Assembly (NCBI GenBank): GCA_002685455.1
Contig: NYXF01000106.1
Span: 1 to 16,601, forward strand
Length of the DNA: 16,601 bases
From: Porticoccus sp.
GTDB taxonomy: Bacteria; Pseudomonadota; Gammaproteobacteria; Pseudomonadales; Porticoccaceae
Reading direction: 5' to 3'
Numbering within the stretch: position 1 is the stretch's first letter; each line of letters opens with the position of its first letter. Under the pieces are notes generated by a model. It saw only the letters and a program-made list of their open reading frames with translations. It searched no databases and was not told the origin of the DNA. Position numbers and translations under genes: made by a program. Positions 1 through 7,370 of the stretch are shown here, one piece after another.

Positions 1-971
1 CCCATACTGGTAAATCCTTCCATAACTGCTGGAGTTAATCCAGCTTCAGCACTACCTATGATTGCTACTCTTCTCCGTCCACTTTTAATATCCTGAACTG
101 CTCCCTGTAGAACGTATAAGAAAGATGCACAGGCTCCTGTTATTGCAGCGGTATGGCCAACACTACCTACAACATAGGCATTAATAAAATCTGCCGGCAT
201 TGTATTTAAACCCATAGCATATTGTTTAGAAGTTGTTCTTTCACCCAATAATCTTGCTTGTAAAAGCCCGCCTAGTCCTTCTTTAGAAACCTGACCCATA
301 ATACTAGTGCCGTATACTCCCACTTCATCGGGATGCACACTGGAGGCTATTTTTTCCCAGGGAATACCGATAGAAGCTAAGGCATCACTGGCACCTAAAA
401 GAGCTAATTGAAGACCTCTTGGATGGAAACGAGAGTTATATTGTGCACTTGGATCGAAACCTGTAGGGAGTTGACCCCCAGCTTTGACAGCCTGTTCAGT
501 GTATGTGGGAATTAAGAAATCAACAGAATTTTCAATACCGACTTCGCAAACGTCACCATCTAAGTATTTTATATCCCATTGATCTGGAATGACTGAAGGT
601 AAGTCTCTTTTTGCAATCTTAAAGAATATATTTTCTTTATCTTTTGATTCTACTACTACGCGCTTGTGTCCATATACTTTTTTTGGATCGAACAAATTGT
701 CTTCCAGGCGACGAATAAGAGTTCCCTTTAAAACCAGATCTTTATATTTTTTTGCCACTTGCGTCTGTGTAAGTCTTTCCTCTTGATAATCTTCATAAAA
801 TTGGTCATTCCATGACACCAATTTCATGAGACAAGCTAAACTAACGATTGTTTGCTCTTGTTCTTCCTGTGATAAAGACTCAAGCACTAATCGCCGGAAG
901 GCTTGATGTGAAGAACTTCGTCCAGCAGCATTATATCCACCAAATCCTACTATAACCGGCAAAGCTTGCAT
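1..971 (-). CDS. fabY: FabY-like beta-ketoacyl-ACP synthase (5' part, truncated by window edge)
   Basis: An open frame runs without a stop from ATG 971-969 to the left edge, giving 323 codons. The N-terminus reads LPVIVGFGGYNAAGRSS, which I recognise from FabY (PA5174 of Pseudomonas aeruginosa). FabY initiates fatty-acid synthesis by condensing acetyl-CoA with malonyl-ACP in the cytosol. The thiolase-fold active-site cysteine is visible near residue 281 in AITGACASFLYVLQGA. The motif HPDEVGVYGTSIMG (about 213-226) precedes it, and IIGSAEAG (about 304-311) follows. FabY is roughly 630 residues as I recall, so about half is present and the C-terminal His residues lie outside. A weak purine-rich AGAG lies about 10 bases before the ATG. 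The gene is divergent from a GlxA-type regulator. KAS family is certain; the FabY subtype is likely. Confidence 0.85.
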   Translation of the reverse strand, partial: MQALPVIVGFGGYNAAGRSSSHQAFRRLVLESLSQEEQEQTIVSLACLMKLVSWNDQFYEDYQEERLTQTQVAKKYKDLVLKGTLIRRLEDNLFDPKKVYGHKRVVVESKDKENIFFKIAKRDLPSVIPDQWDIKYLDGDVCEVGIENSVDFLIPTYTEQAVKAGGQLPTGFDPSAQYNSRFHPRGLQLALLGASDALASIGIPWEKIASSVHPDEVGVYGTSIMGQVSKEGLGGLLQARLLGERTTSKQYAMGLNTMPADFINAYVVGSVGHTAAITGACASFLYVLQGAVQDIKSGRRRVAIIGSAEAGLTPAVMEGFTSM

Positions 972-1013
972 TGAAATAACGCTCTTTTTTTGATTAGTTT
1001 CGCACAGAATTAA

Positions 1014-1025
1014 ATATGTACATAT
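1014..1025. promoter_or_regulatory. 12-bp perfect palindrome, candidate operator in divergent spacer
   Basis: ATATGTACATAT is perfectly self-complementary and sits near the middle of the 118-bp gap between the divergent fabY-like gene and the GlxA/AraC-type regulator. It is about 43 bases upstream of the fabY start and about 64 upstream of the regulator start. A dyad there could bind a dimeric regulator, perhaps the neighbouring one. AT-rich DNA makes short palindromes fairly common, so this is only a candidate. Confidence 0.35.
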
Positions 1026-1052
1026 ACTCTTAGTTTATCAGGCTACACTTTG

Positions 1053-1081
1053 TTGACTTTTGTCTTTTATAGCCATATATT
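1053..1081 (+). promoter_or_regulatory. Sigma70-like promoter for the GlxA/AraC-type regulator
   Basis: TTGACT (1053-1058) and TATATT (1076-1081) are separated by 17 bases, which is near-consensus geometry. The predicted transcription start is about 1087-1089, immediately before the ATG at 1090. The mRNA would therefore be leaderless or nearly so, which fits the absence of a Shine-Dalgarno sequence there. Confidence 0.55.
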
Positions 1082-1089
1082 TGTTTATT

Positions 1090-2106
1090 ATGGACAATAA
1101 TAATCTTAAAATAGAACCGCCACTACGTATAGCGACTTTACTTTATAATAATATCCTTGGGACTAGTGCTACACTCCCAGTAGAAATGCTTCGTACCGCC
1201 GAAGCATCAGCTCGACCCAAAAATCGAAAAACTAGAAAAATTGAAGCCTTAACTCTTTCCATTGATGAGAAATTTATAACTTCCCCTTCAGGTTTTGATA
1301 TTCGCCCATCAACAATAATTAATGACGAGCAAACCTTTGATATTATTAATTTACCTGCGTTATGGAGGAACCCAAGACCAGCGTTAGTTAAATATAAAGA
1401 TTATATACCCTGGATAATTAATCAAGCAGCTAATGGTGCACTTTTTGTTGCTGTTGGCACTGGTGTCTGTTTTCTTGCCAAAGCAGGGCTACTCAACAAT
1501 CAACCAGCAACTACTCATTGGCATTATTTCGATCAATTCCATAAAGACTACCCGAAAGTTTCGTTAAAGAGACAATATTTTATTACGCAAGCTGGGAATC
1601 TTTATTGTGCTGCAAGCGTAAATGCAATGGCTGAACTAATGGTTCATCTCTCAGCAAGACTCTATGGAAGAGATGCAGCTAAACAAGTTGAACGTAACTT
1701 TTTTCATGAAATTCGTAGCTCATTTAAACCTACTAGTTACTTTTCTGACGAGGTACAACAACATCCAGATGAACAAGTTGTGCAAGCACAAATCTGGCTA
1801 GAGGATAACTATAGTAAATCTATTTCAATCAATATGGTGGCAAAAAGATTTCAATTTAGTACTAGAAACTTTAATCGACGCTTTAAAGCCGCTCTAGGAG
1901 AAACACCTCTCCAATATTTACAAGCTGTGCGCCTAAAAAATGCTGGGGAGTTGCTACAAAAGTCAAATCTCACTATTTGCGAAATTGCAAGTCATAGTGG
2001 CTATCAAGATGCTGCAGCATTTAGTAAAATTTTTAGTAAACATTACGCTACTTCACCAAGCAAATACAGAGAAACTGTACGTGCTAAACTTTTCAGTACT
2101 CATTGA
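1090..2106 (+). CDS. GlxA-family transcriptional regulator (DJ-1/PfpI-like domain plus AraC HTH)
   Basis: The 338-residue protein has the two-part build of class I glutamine amidotransferase-like regulators. The N-terminal DJ-1/PfpI fold spans about residues 12-200. It includes AKAGLLNNQPATTHW (about 130-144), the hallmark stretch of this family. A C-terminal AraC-type double helix-turn-helix spans about 235-330, with SINMVAKRFQFSTRNFNRRF as first HTH and LTICEIASHSGYQDAAAFSK as second. I chose ATG 1090 over an in-frame TTG at 1060, because the TTG lies inside a strong promoter match. Where family members usually carry Cys in CTGAFVLA, this one reads GTGVCFLA, so the nucleophile position is Gly. 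The N-domain is more likely a ligand pocket than an enzyme. Divergence from the fabY-like gene suggests that gene as a target. The ligand is unknown. Confidence 0.88.
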   Translation: MDNNNLKIEPPLRIATLLYNNILGTSATLPVEMLRTAEASARPKNRKTRKIEALTLSIDEKFITSPSGFDIRPSTIINDEQTFDIINLPALWRNPRPALVKYKDYIPWIINQAANGALFVAVGTGVCFLAKAGLLNNQPATTHWHYFDQFHKDYPKVSLKRQYFITQAGNLYCAASVNAMAELMVHLSARLYGRDAAKQVERNFFHEIRSSFKPTSYFSDEVQQHPDEQVVQAQIWLEDNYSKSISINMVAKRFQFSTRNFNRRFKAALGETPLQYLQAVRLKNAGELLQKSNLTICEIASHSGYQDAAAFSKIFSKHYATSPSKYRETVRAKLFSTH

Positions 2107-2120
2107 AACTAATAGGATTT

Positions 2121-3458
2121 CTATTTTTTACCTTGATCAGACTCAGAACTTAAATCTGAGGCTCCAGGTGAAAGTAATTCGTCTGCTATTGGTTTTTGAT
2201 CTAGTAGTTTTGACGTGTCCTCATCACTACTATTATTTGAAGGTAATGAAGTTTTTTCTGAAATTTCATTCATGATATCAGCAGTACTTTGTGTTCCGAG
2301 AAGAAATTGAGATGATATATCTAGAATTACATTAAGTATTTTCGTAGCTTTTGAACTCTGCTGCTCTTGCTCCGATAAAGAATTTATCAATAGATTAATT
2401 TTATCAACCAAGTGTGAAGAGGCGGTATCAATTTTTTTAATCATAAGACTTGTCTCTTCAGAAACTTTTTTATCTTTTGTGATTGTATGTACAACTTCAT
2501 CTATTGAAAAGGAAAATGAATCAACTTGTTCTTGCATATTATTGATCATTGAGGTGATTTGCTTGATAGATGTTCCAGACCGCTCGGCCAGTTTCTGTAT
2601 TTCTTCTGAAATTACTGCGAAACCCTTTCCTGGCTCTCCAGCTGTTGAAGCCTGAATGGCTGCATTTAAACCTAGAATATGAGCCTGATCTGCCATATCA
2701 TCAAGAGAGTACGTTACATTTTTCATATCCTTAAAATTTTCACCCAATTTCTTTATATTTTTAATTTTGTCATTGATCTTATTTTGAGTGTTCCTCAAAC
2801 CTATTACTGAGTTTTGTATTATTACATTACTTTTTTGAGATAAAGAAGATAACTGCTGAACGTCGATGACCGTATTCTTTAATTCGGCAGATTGATTTTT
2901 CATCGAAGCTGCCATATTTCTCACTAGCTCGATTACAGTTGTTATTTCTTCTAATTGATGTTCAGAGGAATCAGCTAATTGTGATGAAACTACCCGAGTT
3001 TCATTTACCGCTGCTCTTAAAGTCGCTGACGTTTCTTTGGTGTTTTTATTATGAGACTTGAGCCGACTGATAACTAAATTAATAGCTTCGCTTACTTCAA
3101 AATCTTTTTTGGCATCAACTCCCCCGATGAATGATGACTCATCTAACAATAAAAGTACGGCCTGATGAAGCATTTTATCTCTTTCTTTTGTTTTTACTGA
3201 TTTACGATATACCTCTAATATAATTAATAAAAAGATCAAACTAGTCATTATAAGGGCGTAAAGGATTGGACGAGAAAATTTTTGATAATCATCTAATAAT
3301 AAAACTACAGACATTATATTCGTTAATTGCTCCTTTATAAGCGGTAAAGAAAATACCACCCAGGCCATGTAGCCAAGAAATCCCAGCAAAGCTAACAAAA
3401 TAAAAGTCATTATGATCAAGGTAGGGCTTTTTTCGGTCTGTTGTATTTCTTTATTCAT
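2121..3458 (-). CDS. PilJ-like methyl-accepting chemoreceptor with minimal extracytoplasmic loop
   Basis: The 445-residue protein has two predicted membrane helices (about 13-36 and 64-84) joined by only about 27 residues. Canonical PilJ has a periplasmic domain of some 280 residues. After TM2, ERDKMLHQAVLLLLDE resembles the start of the PilJ HAMP/linker, and SSEHQLEEI matches its signalling helix. The receptor tip is intact: ILGLNAAIQASTAGEPGKGF, then AEEIQKLAERS-like residues to about 294. NAAIQAS is the PilJ variant of the usual NAAIEAA. A long coiled coil continues to about 400, followed by an acidic, Ser-rich tail ending in QGKK. The ATG at 3458-3456 is favoured over an upstream in-frame ATG at 3488, since GGAG lies about 10 bases before it. 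It is divergent from gshB, as pilG-chpA genes neighbour gshB in Pseudomonas, yet no cheW, cheA or response-regulator gene is here. MCP signalling family certain; PilJ subtype likely. Confidence 0.85.
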   Translation of the reverse strand: MNKEIQQTEKSPTLIIMTFILLALLGFLGYMAWVVFSLPLIKEQLTNIMSVVLLLDDYQKFSRPILYALIMTSLIFLLIILEVYRKSVKTKERDKMLHQAVLLLLDESSFIGGVDAKKDFEVSEAINLVISRLKSHNKNTKETSATLRAAVNETRVVSSQLADSSEHQLEEITTVIELVRNMAASMKNQSAELKNTVIDVQQLSSLSQKSNVIIQNSVIGLRNTQNKINDKIKNIKKLGENFKDMKNVTYSLDDMADQAHILGLNAAIQASTAGEPGKGFAVISEEIQKLAERSGTSIKQITSMINNMQEQVDSFSFSIDEVVHTITKDKKVSEETSLMIKKIDTASSHLVDKINLLINSLSEQEQQSSKATKILNVILDISSQFLLGTQSTADIMNEISEKTSLPSNNSSDEDTSKLLDQKPIADELLSPGASDLSSESDQGKK

Positions 3459-3500
3459 GTTGGCCAATCTCCAGAGGAAAAAATCCAAATATCTTATATC

Positions 3501-3528
3501 ATTATCTTACCTTAAATATAAATTCCAA
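3501..3528 (-). promoter_or_regulatory. Possible promoter of the PilJ-like receptor gene
   Basis: On the minus strand, TTGGAA (3528-3523) and GATAAT (3506-3501) are spaced by 16 bases. Transcription would start near 3494, leaving a leader of about 35 bases that carries the GGAG ribosome-binding site. The match is moderate and the region is AT-rich. Confidence 0.35.
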
Positions 3529-3667
3529 TAACTAAAATTTTTATTAAGACTAACAAACCTAGTCAAGTTGATATAGTTTTAAAAAATAAACAATGATTTA
3601 ATAGTGATAGGTATACTTAAGATCTGAAACAATCAACTTACAAGGTCGGTGACTGAAAGGCAAACGC

Positions 3668-4612
3668 ATGACAAAAACTATCGGTATTGTAATGGATCCT
3701 ATTGAATCAATTACCCCATACAAAGATACTACTCTCTTATTGCTTTTAGCTGCGCAAGATCGTGGCTGGAAAATTATGTATATGGAGCAAAAGGATTTAT
3801 TTCTTGATAATAACATTCCTTGTGCAAGTATGGTTGAATTGAAAGTAAAAGATGATGAAGCGAAATGGTTCTCTAAAAGCGACATAGAAATTCAACCTTT
3901 AAGTAATCTTGACATAATTTTAATGAGAAAAGATCCTCCCTTTAATATCGAATATGTTTACATTACCTATATACTCGAAGTAGCAGAAAAACTAGGTGTA
4001 AAAGTCATAAACAAACCACAAAGCCTCAGGGATTATAATGAAAAGATTTTTTCTACATTGTTTCCTCAGTGTATACCTCCCCTTCTAGTTAGTAGTGACT
4101 CAGAAAAAATAAAGAAATTTCTAAATATGAATGGTGAAGTTATCCTAAAACCTTTGGATGGCATGGGTGGATCTTCTATTTTCAAAATAAGCATTTCTGA
4201 CCCAAACCTAAATGTAATAATTGAAACACTTACCTGTAAAGAAACTAAAACGGTAATGGCACAAAAATTTATTCCTGAAATCATCAACGGTGATAAACGT
4301 ATACTGATGATTAATGGCAAACCTATTCCATACTGCTTAGCAAGAATTCCTCAGAAAGGAGACATTCGCGGTAACTTAGCAGTAGGTGGAAAAGGTATTG
4401 TACAGGAACTGGACGACCGTGATCTTTGGATAGCTGATCAAGTTGGAGGATTTCTAAAAAAGAAAGGGATCATAATTGCTGGCCTAGATGTTATTGGTAG
4501 CTATTTGACGGAAATTAATATCACAAGTCCGACTTGTGCTAGAGAGATAGAACGCGAAAAATCGATCGATATTGGTGAAAAATTATTTGATGTGATCGAA
4601 AATCATTTATGA
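3668..4612 (+). CDS. gshB: Glutathione synthetase
   Basis: GshB joins gamma-glutamylcysteine to glycine using ATP, the second step of cytosolic glutathione synthesis. The 314 residues match the bacterial family length (about 315). The N-terminal preATP-grasp domain starts TIGIVMDPIESITPYKDTT, and LMRKDPPFN follows at about 85-93. NKPQSLRDYNEK is at 115-126. The ATP-grasp glycine loop is VILKPLDGMGGSSIF (about 158-172). The metal and substrate-binding end reads EINITSPTCAREIE (about 284-297). AAAGG 7 bases upstream of the ATG supports the start. It heads a same-strand run with yqgF, yggS, proC and yggT. The gene yqgE/algH, commonly between gshB and yqgF, is absent. Confidence 0.97.
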   Translation: MTKTIGIVMDPIESITPYKDTTLLLLLAAQDRGWKIMYMEQKDLFLDNNIPCASMVELKVKDDEAKWFSKSDIEIQPLSNLDIILMRKDPPFNIEYVYITYILEVAEKLGVKVINKPQSLRDYNEKIFSTLFPQCIPPLLVSSDSEKIKKFLNMNGEVILKPLDGMGGSSIFKISISDPNLNVIIETLTCKETKTVMAQKFIPEIINGDKRILMINGKPIPYCLARIPQKGDIRGNLAVGGKGIVQELDDRDLWIADQVGGFLKKKGIIIAGLDVIGSYLTEINITSPTCAREIEREKSIDIGEKLFDVIENHL

Positions 4613-4649
4613 TTCTTTTGATAAATCTTAAATATTTTATATTTTGAAA

Positions 4650-5108
4650 ATGGTAAGGTTAGCTGTCATCGAAAATGAAACTTGCACTGTATTAGCCTTT
4701 GATTTTGGTACACGCCAAATAGGTGTAGCTAGTGGCCAAAAATTATTAAAGACTGCCAATCCTTTAACTATACTTGCAGCTAAAAATGGTATTCCTAATT
4801 GGAGCCAATTACAGCAACTAATTGATGACTGGATGCCAGATCAAGTTCTTGTTGGGCTGCCACTCAATATGAACGGAAGTGAGGGCCAGTTCTGTCTTAG
4901 GGCTCGAAAATTTGGAAAAAGGTTGCATGGTAGATATGGAGTAAAAGTAGCGATGGTAGACGAACGACTCTCTACATTTACGGCTAAAAATCAATATCAG
5001 GCCAAAAATCAAAAATACAAGCAAAAAAAAACGCATGTAGACGATATTTCAGCTGTATTAATTTTAGAAACATGGCTTGCAAACCAGTCTATTGGAATAA
5101 AACCTTAA
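4650..5108 (+). CDS. yqgF: YqgF/RuvX-family Holliday-junction-resolvase-like nuclease (16S rRNA 5' processing)
   Basis: The protein is an RNase H-fold nuclease. In E. coli, YqgF is implicated in maturing the 5' end of 16S rRNA; the old name reflects similarity to RuvC. The first catalytic Asp lies in LAFDFGTRQIGVASGQ, the Glu in VDERLST, and the last Asp in THVDDISAVLILETWL. VLVGLPLNMNGSEG is the family signature loop. From ATG 4650 it is 152 residues, slightly longer than usual because of about 12 extra N-terminal residues. An in-frame TTG at 4644 is also possible, and neither has a clear ribosome-binding site, so the start is uncertain. It follows gshB by 37 bases, probably in the same transcript. 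Confidence 0.93.
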   Translation: MVRLAVIENETCTVLAFDFGTRQIGVASGQKLLKTANPLTILAAKNGIPNWSQLQQLIDDWMPDQVLVGLPLNMNGSEGQFCLRARKFGKRLHGRYGVKVAMVDERLSTFTAKNQYQAKNQKYKQKKTHVDDISAVLILETWLANQSIGIKP

Positions 5109-5145
5109 GGGATAAGAAGCTTTTAATAAGAGTTAAATTTTTACT

Positions 5146-5856
5146 ATGAATATGACTGATATATCTACTAATTTAAAAAATATACGTAAGCGTATTGATC
5201 TGGCTCTCGAGAGCTCGGATCGAGTTACAAAAGATGTTATTCTTGTTGCAGCCAGTAAAGGTCAGTCATCTGAAGCGATAAGGGTTGCTTACGAATGTGG
5301 GCAAAGGCACTTTGGCGAAAATTATTTACAGGAAGCGCAAAAAAAGCAGTGTGAGCTAGCCGATCTATCAGACATATGTTGGCATTTCATAGGCCCTATA
5401 CAGTCCAACAAAACAAGCAAGATATCAAACAATTTTGACTGGGTTCATACCGTTGATAGATTAAAAATCGCTCAAAGACTCAGCGGAACAAGAGATGTAA
5501 GCAAACCTTTACTTAATATATGCGTGCAAGTAAATGTTAGTAAAGAGATCACCAAATCAGGAGTTTCCTTACATGACTGTACTAAAATTGCTAATATAAT
5601 TTCGGCTTACCCTCGTTTGAACCTCAGAGGTTTAATGACAATGCCAAAAAGTGATATGAGTGATGAAGCACATAAAGAAGTATGCGAAACTATGTCAAAG
5701 CTTTTGCTTGAAACAAGGATTAACTCATCTAAATCAGCAGTATTAGATACACTTTCTATGGGTATGTCATCGGATTTTGAAAGAGCAATCAAAGAAGGCG
5801 CAACTATAGTCAGACTAGGGTCAGCTATTTTTGGCGCCAGGAAGCTACTAAAATGA
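5146..5856 (+). CDS. yggS: YggS/PROSC-family pyridoxal-phosphate homeostasis protein
   Basis: This single-domain, alanine-racemase-like TIM-barrel protein binds PLP without known catalysis and keeps PLP and amino-acid pools balanced. The PLP lysine is Lys38 in ILVAASKGQ, the position usually read as VAVSKT. Further family blocks are HFGENYLQEA, WHFIGPIQSNKTSKI, VNVSKEITKSG, LRGLMTMP and LSMGMSSDFERAIKEGATIVR, ending in GSAIFGARK. The 236 residues fit the family. The ATG at 5146 has only a distant AAGAG upstream; a second in-frame ATG at 5152 is an alternative. It lies immediately upstream of proC, the conserved partner arrangement in many bacteria. In Pseudomonas pilT is next to yggS, but it is absent here. 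Confidence 0.96.
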   Translation: MNMTDISTNLKNIRKRIDLALESSDRVTKDVILVAASKGQSSEAIRVAYECGQRHFGENYLQEAQKKQCELADLSDICWHFIGPIQSNKTSKISNNFDWVHTVDRLKIAQRLSGTRDVSKPLLNICVQVNVSKEITKSGVSLHDCTKIANIISAYPRLNLRGLMTMPKSDMSDEAHKEVCETMSKLLLETRINSSKSAVLDTLSMGMSSDFERAIKEGATIVRLGSAIFGARKLLK

Positions 5857-5877
5857 TTAATAACTTAGGGCATTAAT

Positions 5878-6711
5878 GTGGATAAACCAAAACTTGCATT
5901 TATAGGTGGCGGCAATATGGCTAAAAGTCTTATAGGTGGCCTTCTAGATAAAGGCTTCCCATCAAAACATATCTCCGTAAGTGACCCTGTAGAAAAAAAT
6001 CTTGCCCAGTTGAATCATAAGTTTGGCATTGTTACTAGTCCAGATAATTGTGTTGCGGCTGAAAATGCTGACTTAATAGTGCTATGTGTTAAGCCACAAA
6101 TACTTGAATCAGTTTGTAGGGGGCTAAAAGCTACATTAAATCAAATACCCCCAGCAATTTCGATTGCTGCAGGTATACCTTTATCATTGCTTATGGATTG
6201 GTTAGGAAAAGATACACCGATCATCAGATGTATGCCCAATACACCCGCACTAGTCCAAAGTGGAGCTGCAGGTATGTACGCAAATCTTAAAGTTGATAAA
6301 AAACTGCGGGGCATAGCAGAAGAAATTTTTGGTGCTGTTGGTTTATGTTGTTGGCTCGAAAAAGAAAAAGATATAGACCTTGTAACTGCAGTTTCTGGAA
6401 GTGGTCCTGCATATTTTTTTCTCTTTATGGAGGCTATGGAAAAAGTTGCAATAGATTTAGGCTTAGACCAAAAAGTTTCGAGGAAACTGATTGTACAGAC
6501 TGCATTTGGCGCAGCAAAAATGGCAAAAGAATCTAATATGGACCCCTCTGAACTTAGATCTTGTGTTACATCACCGGGTGGAACAACAGAAAAAGCTGTA
6601 AATGCTTTCTTTAAGGGAGATATTCTGGGATTGTTTAATGAAGCAATAAATAAGGCTCTAGAAAGAGCCATAGAAATGGCAAAAGAAGCTGAAAATAATA
6701 ACCAGCATTAG
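5878..6711 (+). CDS. proC: Pyrroline-5-carboxylate reductase
   Basis: ProC performs the last step of proline synthesis, reducing delta-1-pyrroline-5-carboxylate with NAD(P)H. The N-terminal Rossmann motif is LAFIGGGNMAKSLIGG (about 6-21). CVKPQ and MPNTPALVQSG mark the middle of the NAD-binding domain. The C-terminal oligomerisation and substrate domain contains AVSGSGPAYFFLFMEA and SCVTSPGGTTEKAVNAF. Length is 277 residues, near the usual 270. The start codon is GTG at 5878, with TTAGGG ending 7-8 bases upstream; an ATG two bases earlier is in another frame. Only 21 bases separate it from yggS, so co-transcription is likely. Confidence 0.97.
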   Translation: MDKPKLAFIGGGNMAKSLIGGLLDKGFPSKHISVSDPVEKNLAQLNHKFGIVTSPDNCVAAENADLIVLCVKPQILESVCRGLKATLNQIPPAISIAAGIPLSLLMDWLGKDTPIIRCMPNTPALVQSGAAGMYANLKVDKKLRGIAEEIFGAVGLCCWLEKEKDIDLVTAVSGSGPAYFFLFMEAMEKVAIDLGLDQKVSRKLIVQTAFGAAKMAKESNMDPSELRSCVTSPGGTTEKAVNAFFKGDILGLFNEAINKALERAIEMAKEAENNNQH

Positions 6712-6775
6712 GGTATAATTTATTTAAAGTATCTTTTTATAAAAAATATGGCCACTACTAACCGGCAAATGACCT

Positions 6776-7363
6776 ATGACAACAATAAATTCAGTATCTT
6801 CTTATTTAATTCAAGCCTTAGGAAGCTTCTTTTTTACTCTAGTAATTTTGCGTTTTTTGCTGCAACTAGTTAAAGCGGATTTCTACAACCCTATATCTTT
6901 GTTTATAGTAAACGCCACTCGATTAGCAAGTAGCCCTATCCGGGCATTACTTCCATCATTTAAATCGTTTGATATAGCTAGCCTAGTGCTTGCAATTCTT
7001 GTTCAATGGATAATTATACAGCTCACTTACACTATTAATAATTTGGGTATAGTAAATGTTTTTATGGCTATTTCTTGGGGTTTTGTTGGTATTCTGTCAA
7101 TGATCCTAAATATTTATATGTATGGTCTGCTTGCGACAATTGTAATCAGCTGGATTGCACCAAATAGCCAACATCCTGCAATTACACTCATAAATCAGGT
7201 TATACATCCTGCGATGGAACCATTTAGAAGACTGATACCACCGTTAGGTATGATAGATCTATCGCCTATGCTTTTTTTTATAGTCTTAAATGTGCTCGAT
7301 TACTTTATATATGGAATAGCAACTGAACTTATGTTGCCATCACGCATAGTAGCTGGAATTTGA
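6776..7363 (+). CDS. yggT: YggT-family integral membrane protein
   Basis: The 195-residue, very hydrophobic protein contains two YGGT repeats. The first is around residues 10-90, with the cytoplasmic loop ATRLASSPIRALLPSF. The second is around 105-190, with NQVIHPAMEPFRRLIPPLG and the helix MLFFIVLNVLDYFIYGI. Roughly four to five membrane helices can be placed. Molecular function is poorly known; relatives are linked to osmotic shock tolerance, cell division and thylakoid biogenesis. It is the last gene of the gshB-yggT run and sits 64 bases after proC, a typical neighbour. Its stop lies 7 bases from the end of the convergent rph. No strong ribosome-binding site precedes the ATG. Confidence 0.92.
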   Translation: MTTINSVSSYLIQALGSFFFTLVILRFLLQLVKADFYNPISLFIVNATRLASSPIRALLPSFKSFDIASLVLAILVQWIIIQLTYTINNLGIVNVFMAISWGFVGILSMILNIYMYGLLATIVISWIAPNSQHPAITLINQVIHPAMEPFRRLIPPLGMIDLSPMLFFIVLNVLDYFIYGIATELMLPSRIVAGI

Positions 7364-7370
7364 ATACATA

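Noticed and set aside
2142..2160. Inverted repeat CTCAGA/TCTGAG with 7-base loop near the convergent ends of the regulator and receptor genes
   Set aside because: It lies inside the receptor coding region, the stem is only 6 bp and no U-tract follows on either strand, so it is not supported as a terminator.
4601..4614. AATCAT-TT-ATGATT at the gshB stop codon
   Set aside because: Short AT-only dyad with an impossible 2-base loop; the downstream CTTTTG is too weak a U-tract for a terminator, and yqgF follows at once.
6714..6719. Perfect TATAAT after proC as a yggT promoter
   Set aside because: No -35 element at 16-18 bases; the closest (CTGAAA) is at 19. In AT-rich DNA a lone -10 match is not enough.
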